Source: Buttiauxella sp035271705 | GTDB taxonomy: Bacteria > Pseudomonadota > Gammaproteobacteria > Enterobacterales > Enterobacteriaceae | Reading direction: 5' to 3' | Length of the DNA: 6,056 nucleotides | Assembly: GCF_035271705.1 (NCBI RefSeq) | Contig: NZ_DATERI010000039.1 | Coordinates: forward strand, 1-6,056 | Shown: positions 1-3,885 of the stretch, piece by piece | Layout of the letters: each line of letters starts with the position of its first letter | Position numbering within the stretch: the first letter of the stretch is position 1 | The notes under the pieces: generated by a model | Seen by the model: the letters and a program-made list of their open reading frames with translations, nothing else | Database searches by the model: none | What the model was told of the DNA's origin: nothing | Position numbers and translations under genes: made by a program

Positions 1-116
1 TGGCGGCACTAGCGCGGTGGTCCCACCTGACCCCATGCCGAACTCAGAAGTGAAACGCCGTAGCGCCGATGGTAGTGTGGGGTCTCCCCATGCGAGAGTA
101 GGGAACTGCCAGGCTC
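1..116 (+). rRNA. rrf: 5S ribosomal RNA (5' end cut by window edge)
   Basis: This is the RNA of the large ribosomal subunit's central protuberance. The stretch from position 12 to about 114 is nearly identical to the enterobacterial 5S consensus. It includes the invariant CCGAACTCAGAAGTGAAACG block at 39-58 and the GCGAGAGTAGGGAACTGCCAGGC end. The window begins at about residue 5 of the roughly 120-nt molecule, so only the first few bases are missing. The mature 3' end is set by analogy with E. coli and could be off by one or two bases. Two tRNA genes follow on the same strand, as in the E. coli rrnC operon, so this is the distal end of an rRNA transcription unit. Confidence 0.97.
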
Positions 117-135
117 CAAATTCAAAGCAGTAAAA

Positions 136-155
136 GCCAGACTGTGACATCTGGT
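136..155 (+). other. Hairpin in the 5S-tRNA spacer, possible processing site
   Basis: GCCAGA (136-141) can pair with TCTGGT (150-155) around an 8-nt loop, with one G-U pair. It lies in the spacer between the 5S rRNA and tRNA-Asp, and no T run follows it, so it is not a terminator. Precursor RNAs in such spacers are cut by RNase E and RNase P. A role in this cutting is only inferred from position. Confidence 0.4.
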
Positions 156-159
156 GGTA

Positions 160-173
160 GTAAAGAAATTCGG
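160..173 (+). repeat. 14-bp direct repeat, copy 1
   Basis: GTAAAGAAATTCGG occurs here, one base before the tRNA-Asp gene, and again at 3806-3819, just before ilvX. The match is exactly 14 bases and ends abruptly on both sides. A match of this length is not very likely by chance in 6 kb but is not excluded. No function is known to me. Confidence 0.6.
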
Positions 174-174
174 T

Positions 175-251
175 GGAGCGGTAGTTCAGTCGGTTAGAAT
201 ACCTGCCTGTCACGCAGGGGGTCGCGGGTTCGAGTCCCGTCCGTTCCGCCA
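175..251 (+). tRNA. aspT: tRNA-Asp (anticodon GUC)
   Basis: A 77-nt tRNA with encoded CCA. The acceptor stem pairs GGAGCGG with CCGTTCC (one G-U pair), and the T arm carries GGTTCGAGTCC. The anticodon GTC lies at 209-211 in the loop CTGTCAC, so it reads GAU and GAC. Its place directly after the 5S rRNA matches aspT at the end of E. coli rrnC. It is co-transcribed with the rRNA and released by RNase P and 3' nucleases. Folding is complete and nothing looks degenerate. Confidence 0.98.
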
Positions 252-263
252 CTTATTAAAAAT

Positions 264-295
264 ATTATGCCTGCTAAATTAGCGGGCTTAATAAT
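264..295 (+). other. Hairpin between the two tRNA genes
   Basis: GCCTGCT (269-275) pairs with AGCGGGC (281-287) around loop AAATT, including one G-U pair. Flanking ATTAT (264-268) and ATAAT (291-295) can extend the stem past a 3-nt internal bulge. There is no T run after it, so it probably does not stop transcription before the downstream tRNA. It may separate or guide processing of the two tRNAs (inference). Confidence 0.5.
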
Positions 296-306
296 AAGCG
301 TTCTTT

Positions 307-382
307 AGGGGCGTAGCTCAGTTGGTAGAGCACCGGTCTCCAAAACCGGGTGTCGCGAGTTCGAGTCTCTCCGCCCCTGCCA
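307..382 (+). tRNA. trpT: tRNA-Trp (anticodon CCA)
   Basis: A 76-nt tRNA with encoded CCA end. The acceptor stem AGGGGCG pairs with CGCCCCT. The D arm contains AGCTCAGTTGGTAGAGC, and the anticodon CCA is at 340-342 in loop CTCCAAA, reading UGG. In E. coli the single tRNA-Trp gene, trpT, is the last gene of rrnC after aspT, and the same order is seen here. A terminator follows within 10 bases, so this is the end of the rRNA operon. Confidence 0.98.
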
Positions 383-389
383 TATAATG

Positions 390-418
390 ATCCTTTGCTT
401 CGGCAAAGGATTTTTTTT
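390..418 (+). terminator. Rho-independent terminator of the rRNA-tRNA operon
   Basis: ATCCTTTGC (390-398) and GCAAAGGAT (403-411) form a perfect stem closed by the very stable C(TTCG)G tetraloop, followed by eight T from 411 to 418. It starts eight bases after the trpT CCA end. On the opposite strand no T run follows, so it is unlikely to serve hdfR well. Confidence 0.95.
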
Positions 419-462
419 GTCTAAATTTCCTCAAAATCCTTCCCTAAAACTACAAAAGCGCA

Positions 463-1287
463 TTACTGCGCTATGAGTGGTGTCTTGAGTAACTCTTTGA
501 TTATGCTTTGTTTGTCGCTATTTTGTAACCAGATTGCATACAGTGGACGCGAAAGCGTAGTGGTATTCGGTACCTGATAAATTCCTTTGCGATCTTTAGC
601 CCATTCCACAGGTAAAAATGAACAACCATTGAGCTGTGACAGTAGCTTATAAGCGATTTTAGCTGAGCTGGTCGTCAGAACGGGAATATCATCATTATTG
701 ATGAGCCCCGTTTCGTGCTGTTGGAAATCAGGGCCCCATTCCAGACGTAAATAAGTTAACCCTGTTGTAGATTTTTGCGCAGAGGCTGAAAAAAGTGCCA
801 GGCTGAAATGTCCCAGTAACTGGCTAGAAAACTCGTCCATTTTGGGTGATTCTGTCGTGATCAACAGATCAAGTTGTCGTTCATGCAGCTGTTTTACCAA
901 CGACTGTCGTTGGGAAATACGTGCTTCAAATTGCATGTCTTTATGCTCTTGATAGAGCGTCACTAACCACTCTGAGAGCATGCATTCCCACAGTGATGCA
1001 CTGGCACCAATCGTGAGCTCATTGTGCTGAGATGTGTGGGAAACCTCTTTCTTGGCAGCAAGCCAAATATTCATCAGATTTTCTGCGTAAGGCAGTAAAC
1101 GTTCCCCCGCTGTTGTAAGACGAATATTATTACGATGGCGAGTAAAAAGATTTACACCAAGCTGATTCTCTAATTGGCGAATTCTGAAGCTAACGGCTGA
1201 TTGCGTTAGATAAAGAGCCTCTGCAGCTCGTCCAAAATGCCGAGTTCTGCTTACTTCGAGGAACGTTTTTAATAATTCAGTATCCAC
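463..1287 (-). CDS. hdfR: LysR-family transcriptional regulator HdfR
   Basis: HdfR is a LysR-type DNA-binding regulator. In E. coli it is known as a repressor of the flagellar master operon flhDC. The N-terminal winged helix-turn-helix (about residues 3-60) is plain: FLEVSRTRHFGRAAEALYLT, then the recognition helix QSAVSFRIRQLENQLG and the wing LFTRHRNNIRLTTAGE. Residues 90-270 form the effector-binding domain, with EARISQRQSLVKQLHERQLD and the stretch TTLSRPLYAIWLQNSDKQ strongly resembling E. coli HdfR. The length is 274 residues against about 279, and the difference falls in linker segments and the C-terminus. The start is GTG (CAC at 1285-1287 on the plus strand), giving MDTELLK as in E. 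coli, with GGGAG about ten bases upstream. It is divergent from maoP across a 119-bp spacer, and its 3' end faces the rRNA operon terminator. The effector is unknown. Confidence 0.96.
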   Translation of the reverse strand: MDTELLKTFLEVSRTRHFGRAAEALYLTQSAVSFRIRQLENQLGVNLFTRHRNNIRLTTAGERLLPYAENLMNIWLAAKKEVSHTSQHNELTIGASASLWECMLSEWLVTLYQEHKDMQFEARISQRQSLVKQLHERQLDLLITTESPKMDEFSSQLLGHFSLALFSASAQKSTTGLTYLRLEWGPDFQQHETGLINNDDIPVLTTSSAKIAYKLLSQLNGCSFLPVEWAKDRKGIYQVPNTTTLSRPLYAIWLQNSDKQSIIKELLKTPLIAQ

Positions 1288-1319
1288 GACCCACTCCCAA
1301 AAAAAATTTGTCGTTATGA

Positions 1320-1348
1320 TTTAAATGTTTTGTTTGACGCTCTGTCAA
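1320..1348 (-). promoter_or_regulatory. Predicted hdfR promoter
   Basis: On the minus strand a perfect TTGACA (-35, at 1348-1343) is followed after 17 bp by TTTAAA (-10, at 1325-1320), a 4/6 match. An 18-bp spacing to TTAAAT is also possible. This would start transcription roughly 25 bases upstream of the hdfR GTG. The -35 lies inside the spacer of the oppositely directed maoP promoter, so the two cannot be occupied at once. Confidence 0.6.
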
Positions 1349-1352
1349 GCGT
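1334..1352. promoter_or_regulatory. Overlapping inverted repeats, candidate LysR box or maoS site
   Basis: Two perfect inverted repeats interlock here: TTGAC-N5-GTCAA (1334-1348) and ACGCT-N6-AGCGT (1337-1352). The first contains the T-N11-A pattern (T1335, A1347) typical of LysR-family operators and also supplies the -35 box of both divergent promoters. LysR regulators commonly control their own gene from such a site. The E. coli maoS element, bound by MaoP, also lies close to maoP. I cannot tell from the sequence which protein binds. Confidence 0.5.
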
Positions 1353-1361
1353 AACTAATAC
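1334..1361 (+). promoter_or_regulatory. Predicted maoP promoter
   Basis: TTGACG (-35, 1334-1339, 5/6 match) precedes TAATAC (-10, 1356-1361, 3/6 match) with a 16-bp spacer. The implied start near 1368 gives a 5' leader of about 39 bases. The -10 is weak, so the exact position is uncertain. It overlaps the hdfR promoter head-on. Confidence 0.45.
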
Positions 1362-1406
1362 TCCGCGCCATAAATAGCTCGACCAAGAGAATTAGGAGCG
1401 TGCAGG

Positions 1407-1745
1407 ATGGCGGAAAGCTTTACGACGACTAATCGGTTTTTCGACAATAAACATTATCCGCGCGGGTTCGCTCGCCATGGTGATTTCACCATCAAGGAAG
1501 CCCAACTATTAGAACGTTATGGTTATGCGTTCAATGAGTTGGATCTTGGCAAGCGTGAACCTGGTAGTGAAGAAGAAGTTCTGTTTGTCGCGGTATGCCG
1601 TGGCGAACGTGAGCCAGTGACAGAAGCTGAACGTGTATGGAGCAAGTACATGACGCGAATCAAGCGTCCTAAGCGTTTCCATACACTCTCCGGTGGCAAG
1701 CCACAGGCGGACACGGTCGAAGACTACACTGACAGTGATGACTAA
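1407..1745 (+). CDS. maoP: Ori macrodomain protein MaoP (YifE)
   Basis: A 112-residue soluble protein that strongly resembles E. coli MaoP (formerly YifE), in length as well as sequence, including the N-terminal MAESFTTTNRFFDNKHYPRG and the acidic C-terminal tail DTVEDYTDSDD. In E. coli, MaoP acts with a short DNA site, maoS, to confine the origin-proximal chromosome region into the Ori macrodomain. The middle is rich in charged residues (KREPGSEEE, then the basic TRIKRPKR), consistent with DNA contact, though no standard fold is recognisable to me. No signal peptide or membrane segment is visible. The ATG is supported by AGGAG at 1394-1398, eight bases upstream. It is transcribed alone, divergent from hdfR and convergent with comM, and is followed directly by a terminator. 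Confidence 0.95.
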   Translation: MAESFTTTNRFFDNKHYPRGFARHGDFTIKEAQLLERYGYAFNELDLGKREPGSEEEVLFVAVCRGEREPVTEAERVWSKYMTRIKRPKRFHTLSGGKPQADTVEDYTDSDD

Positions 1746-1774
1746 TAAAAATGGGGCTAAGGCCCCATTTTTTT
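1744..1774. terminator. Shared terminator between converging maoP and comM
   Basis: ATGGGGC (1751-1757) pairs with GCCCCAT (1762-1768) around TAAG. T runs follow on the plus strand (1768-1774), and an A-rich stretch precedes it (1744-1750), which reads as T-rich on the minus strand. It can thus act in both directions. The comM stop codon (1773-1775) overlaps its T run. Confidence 0.92.
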
Positions 1775-3293
1775 ATCCGGTAAGCTGCTGCAAGTGAATG
1801 AGCAAGCGGTCGATTGCACGATAGCTTAGCGCTTCCAAAAGATGTTCCCGCTTTATCTTCTCGTTCTCCTGAATATCAGCGATCGTTCGTGCAACTTTTA
1901 ATAATCGATGCCATGCGCGAACTGACAATCCTAGCTTTAACAACGTTTCCTCCAACCAAATGGCATCACTGTGCTCAATAACACAATGTTTGCGAATTTC
2001 ATGGTTATCCAATCTCGCATTGAGTTTTTGTTGGCGTATAAGCTGCCGTTGTTGTGTGGCGATGACTCGAGTTCTTACATCAGCACTGCTTTCACTGCTC
2101 AGAACGGGGTTACTTAGCATGCCGGGTGGTGGCAGAGGGATCTCGACTGATAAATCAAAGCGATCGAGAAATGGCCCTGACAGGCGGCTGAGATAGCGTA
2201 ATGTTTGCTCGGGAGTACAGCGATTATGTTTCCCCTGGTAATGCCCGGTCGGGCTGGGATTCATCGCAGCTAGCAATTGGAAATTGGCGGGGTAACTGAT
2301 TTTAACCCGGGCACGGGAGATGTGAATCTCCCCAGATTCTATAGGCTCACGTAATGCATCAAGCACACGACGTTCAAATTCGGGTAGCTCATCGAGAAAC
2401 AGGATTCCGTTATGCGCCAACGATATCTCACCTGGCCGGGGAATCGAACCTCCACCAACCATTGCAGCCAATGAAGCGCTGTGATGAGGCGCTCTGAAAG
2501 AGCGCTGGCGCCACTGTTGCTGCAGCATGTGTGGATTGACCAGGCTGAGAATAGCCGCACTCTCCAGTGCTTCACTGTCGCTTAATGGAGGGAGTAGCGT
2601 TGTCAGACGACTGACGAGCATGGTTTTACCTGTACCAGGCGGCCCAATGAGCAATAGGTTATGCCCGCCAGCTGCGGTGATTTCCAGTGCTCGCTTCCCT
2701 TGTGACTGGCCAAAGATTTCATTGAGATCTTGTCGATGCTCAATGTGCGGCTGCTGTAGTTTTTCTGGGGAAGACAAATCTCCTTTACCCTCCAGAAATG
2801 CGCATACCTCCGTGAGATGACTTGCCGTAAGGCAACCTGCTTGCTCAATTAAGCCAAGCTCTGCAGCGTTCTCATCTGCAACAACAATCTTTTTCCCTGA
2901 TTTTAAAGCTTCCATAGCAGATGAAATCGCGCCTGGGACGCCACGTAACGCACCGGTAAGCGCCAGTTCCCCAACGAACTCATATTGACCTAACTTATCG
3001 ATGGAAAGTTGCTCAGACGCTGCCAGCAGCGCTAGCGCGATAGGTAAGTCATACCTGCCCCCCTCCTTGGGAAGATCCGCTGGCGCGAGATTTATGGTTA
3101 TCTTACGGGCCGGAAAAGTGTAACCACTATTGATGATGGCACTTCGTACCCGGTCCCGAGCTTCACGTACGGTTGTTTCCGGTAATCCAACCATGGTCAA
3201 GCCAGGCAAGCCCTGGCTGATATGCACTTCTACGGTGACCAGTGGCGCGGAGATACCTAAAGCTGCCCTTGTATAAACAACTGCCAGTGACAT
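1773..3293 (-). CDS. comM: AAA+ ATPase ComM (YifB), Mg-chelatase-like
   Basis: A 506-residue protein of the ComM/YifB family, the usual full length. In Vibrio and Haemophilus, ComM is a hexameric helicase that drives branch migration during integration of transformed DNA. Its role in enteric bacteria is less clear. Residues 1-170 form the N-terminal domain typical of the family (Lon-protease-like fold), with PGLTMVGLPETTVREARDRV. The ATPase core carries Walker A GPPGTGKT at 217-224, Walker B ILFLDE at 297-302, a sensor Asn in AAMNPSP near 345 and a likely arginine finger in FLDRFD at 375-380. The C-terminal Mg-chelatase domain has SVRAWHRLLKVARTIAD at 457-473. The ATG has GAGGA seven bases upstream. 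The gene faces away from the ilv operon and appears to be monocistronic. No frameshift is present. Confidence 0.96.
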   Translation of the reverse strand: MSLAVVYTRAALGISAPLVTVEVHISQGLPGLTMVGLPETTVREARDRVRSAIINSGYTFPARKITINLAPADLPKEGGRYDLPIALALLAASEQLSIDKLGQYEFVGELALTGALRGVPGAISSAMEALKSGKKIVVADENAAELGLIEQAGCLTASHLTEVCAFLEGKGDLSSPEKLQQPHIEHRQDLNEIFGQSQGKRALEITAAGGHNLLLIGPPGTGKTMLVSRLTTLLPPLSDSEALESAAILSLVNPHMLQQQWRQRSFRAPHHSASLAAMVGGGSIPRPGEISLAHNGILFLDELPEFERRVLDALREPIESGEIHISRARVKISYPANFQLLAAMNPSPTGHYQGKHNRCTPEQTLRYLSRLSGPFLDRFDLSVEIPLPPPGMLSNPVLSSESSADVRTRVIATQQRQLIRQQKLNARLDNHEIRKHCVIEHSDAIWLEETLLKLGLSVRAWHRLLKVARTIADIQENEKIKREHLLEALSYRAIDRLLIHLQQLTG

Positions 3294-3307
3294 AGTTGAT
3301 TCCTCTG

Positions 3308-3323
3308 GGATGAGGCTTCATCC
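3308..3323 (-). other. Hairpin in the comM 5' leader beside the ribosome-binding site
   Basis: GGATGA (3308-3313) and TCATCC (3318-3323) form a perfect 6-bp inverted repeat around a 4-base loop. In the comM transcript it would fold two bases upstream of the GAGGA ribosome-binding site (3305-3301). It could affect translation initiation, but it is short and may be incidental. Confidence 0.45.
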
Positions 3324-3481
3324 TGACAGTTAGCAGAGGTCGTCAAAAGAGGGGAAATGTTCTTCCTCGGGAGACCTTCCAGACTTTCGAGCGAGACTTC
3401 TTTTTTTGACAATTATTCTGCGATGTATCTCGCAAAAGATTTAGTAATTGTGTGTTTTGAAAAATAGAATAAGAGTTTGCT

Positions 3482-3540
3482 CTGGATGAAATATTTTCAT
3501 TATGGTGTTATTTGTTGAAAACAAATAAGTTTTTCATCAG
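3482..3540. repeat. Nested AT-rich palindrome upstream of the ilv promoter
   Basis: The core is a perfect 9-bp inverted repeat, TTATTTGTT (3508-3516) with AACAAATAA (3520-3528), loop GAA. Around it, CTG(g)ATGAAA (3482-3491) pairs with TTTCATCAG (3532-3540), leaving one bulged G. A further small palindrome, ATGAAA-TAT-TTTCAT, lies at 3486-3500. The element ends about 38 bp before the ilv -35 box, where upstream activators of such operons (IHF, Lrp) act in E. coli. Which protein binds, if any, is not visible. Confidence 0.6.
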
Positions 3541-3577
3541 TGTTTTTTTAAGGCCTTTCACTTATCATAAAAAAATC

Positions 3578-3605
3578 TTGTCTAATAGGTTGGCCCTGTG
3601 ATAAC
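3578..3605 (+). promoter_or_regulatory. Promoter of the ilv operon (P2-like)
   Basis: TTGTCT (-35, 3578-3583, 4/6) and GATAAC (-10, 3600-3605, 4/6) are 16 bp apart. An upstream TGT makes an extended -10 (TGTGATAAC, 3597-3605). Transcription would start near 3612, so RNA ended at the attenuator would be about 189 nt, similar to the E. coli ilv leader RNA. An additional TATCAT at 3563-3568 is a near-consensus -10 but lacks a -35. Confidence 0.65.
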
Positions 3606-3647
3606 TCTGTAGGCATTACTTCGAACAAGTTGTCAGAACATACAAAT

Positions 3648-3746
3648 ATGAAAGCCCTTCTACAAGTGATTAGCCTAGTCGTGATTAGCGTGGTGGTGAT
3701 TATTATCCCACCGTGCGGGGCTGCACTTGGAGAAAGAAAGGCTTAA
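3648..3746 (+). CDS. ilvL: ilv operon leader peptide IlvL
   Basis: A 32-codon ORF starting MKALLQVISLVVISVVVIII and continuing PPCGAALGERKA. E. coli IlvL has the same length and nearly the same body. Fifteen residues are regulatory: six Val, five Ile and four Leu (two of them the rare CTA codon). The run from 7 to 20 is almost wholly Val/Ile/Leu/Ser. Its translation is the sensor: ribosomes that stall for lack of charged Leu, Val or Ile tRNA free the downstream RNA for antitermination. The ATG at 3648 lacks a clear Shine-Dalgarno sequence. The stop lies 22 bases before the attenuator stem. The peptide itself probably has no function after synthesis. Confidence 0.95.
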   Translation: MKALLQVISLVVISVVVIIIPPCGAALGERKA

Positions 3747-3800
3747 AAATCAAGCCTGAATCGAAAAGAACCCCCGCACCGAAAGGTCCGGGGGTTTTTT
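3692..3800 (+). promoter_or_regulatory. Transcription attenuator of ilvGMEDA (alternative RNA pairings)
   Basis: Competing stems can be read directly. GTGCGGGG (3713-3720), at codons 22-25 of ilvL, is perfectly complementary over 8 bp to CCCCGCAC (3772-3779), the 5' arm of the terminator. This pairing would be the antiterminator. The same 3713-3720 segment can be tied up earlier by GTGC (3713-3716) with GCAC (3723-3726). Upstream, GGTGG (3692-3696) pairs with CCACC (3708-3712), acting as a protector. A ribosome stalled on the Val/Ile codons would break the protector and favour the antiterminator. Confidence 0.85.
3769..3800 (+). terminator. Attenuator terminator hairpin
   Basis: AACCCCCG (3769-3776) pairs with CGGGGGTT (3789-3796), and ACC (3778-3780) with GGT (3785-3787) across one C-C mismatch, around a GAAA loop, followed by six T (3795-3800). 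This stops transcription before ilvX and ilvG when all three charged tRNAs are plentiful. Confidence 0.95.
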
Positions 3801-3805
3801 GTTGG

Positions 3806-3819
3806 GTAAAGAAATTCGG
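3806..3819 (+). repeat. 14-bp direct repeat, copy 2
   Basis: GTAAAGAAATTCGG, identical to 160-173 just before tRNA-Asp. Here it lies between the attenuator T run and the ilvX start, and its last two bases begin the ilvX ribosome-binding site GGAGAG (3818-3823). Confidence 0.6.
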
Positions 3820-3829
3820 AGAGCAACAG

Positions 3830-3883
3830 ATGATGCGTTACAGAATAAAATTCTGTTTCTCCGATAATGAGACGGGGAACTAA
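3830..3883 (+). CDS. ilvX: Small protein IlvX (17 residues)
   Basis: An ORF reading MMRYRIKFCFSDNETGN between the attenuator and ilvG. E. coli encodes a 16-residue IlvX in exactly this place that shares the KFCFS core and the TGN end, and that protein has been detected in cells. Two consecutive ATG codons (3830, 3833) are possible starts. GGAGAG at 3818-3823 is a good ribosome-binding site for the first. The TAA stop lies two bases before the ilvG ATG, and the ilvG ribosome-binding site (GGGG, 3874-3877) is inside the ORF, so translation of ilvX could feed ribosomes into ilvG. The function of the peptide is unknown. It may matter only as a translated leader. Confidence 0.75.
   Translation: MMRYRIKFCFSDNETGN
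3840..3856 (+). other. Perfect hairpin inside ilvX
   Basis: ACAGAAT (3840-3846) and ATTCTGT (3850-3856) form a 7-bp stem with loop AAA within the ilvX coding sequence, 17 bases before the ilvG ribosome-binding site. No T run follows. It could be an mRNA processing or stability element; this is inference from position only. Confidence 0.5.
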
Positions 3884-3885
3884 CT

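Larger units (their letters stand above)
3294..3647. other. Gene-free regulatory region between comM and ilvL
   Basis: These 354 bases separate two divergent transcription units and hold no convincing ORF. The left part carries the comM ribosome-binding site (TCCTC at 3301-3305) and a leader hairpin. A perfect TTGACA at 3406-3411 on the plus strand has no acceptable -10 at the right distance. Three short AGACYTT-type repeats lie at 3372, 3381 and 3394. From about 3400 the DNA becomes AT-rich and contains a nested palindrome (3482-3540) and then the ilv promoter. The E. coli counterpart binds IHF upstream of the ilv promoter, but I see only a poor IHF match here. No good comM promoter was found; TTGACG on the minus strand at 3346-3341 has only a weak partner. 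Confidence 0.7.

Noticed and set aside
1523..1714. Short open frame antisense to maoP
   Set aside because: It is a shadow of maoP, with a Ser/Arg-rich translation typical of antisense frames and no supporting signals.
2339..2848. Several 78-97 codon frames on both strands inside comM
   Set aside because: comM is intact and fully recognisable in its own frame across this interval. The other frames give unlikely proteins.
3406..3434. Perfect TTGACA upstream of ilvL as a second ilv promoter
   Set aside because: No acceptable -10 lies 15-19 bp downstream, so it is left as an unexplained match and not called a promoter.
3534..3550. Possible IHF site near CATCAG
   Set aside because: It deviates from the IHF consensus at two informative positions. 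AT-rich DNA gives such matches easily.
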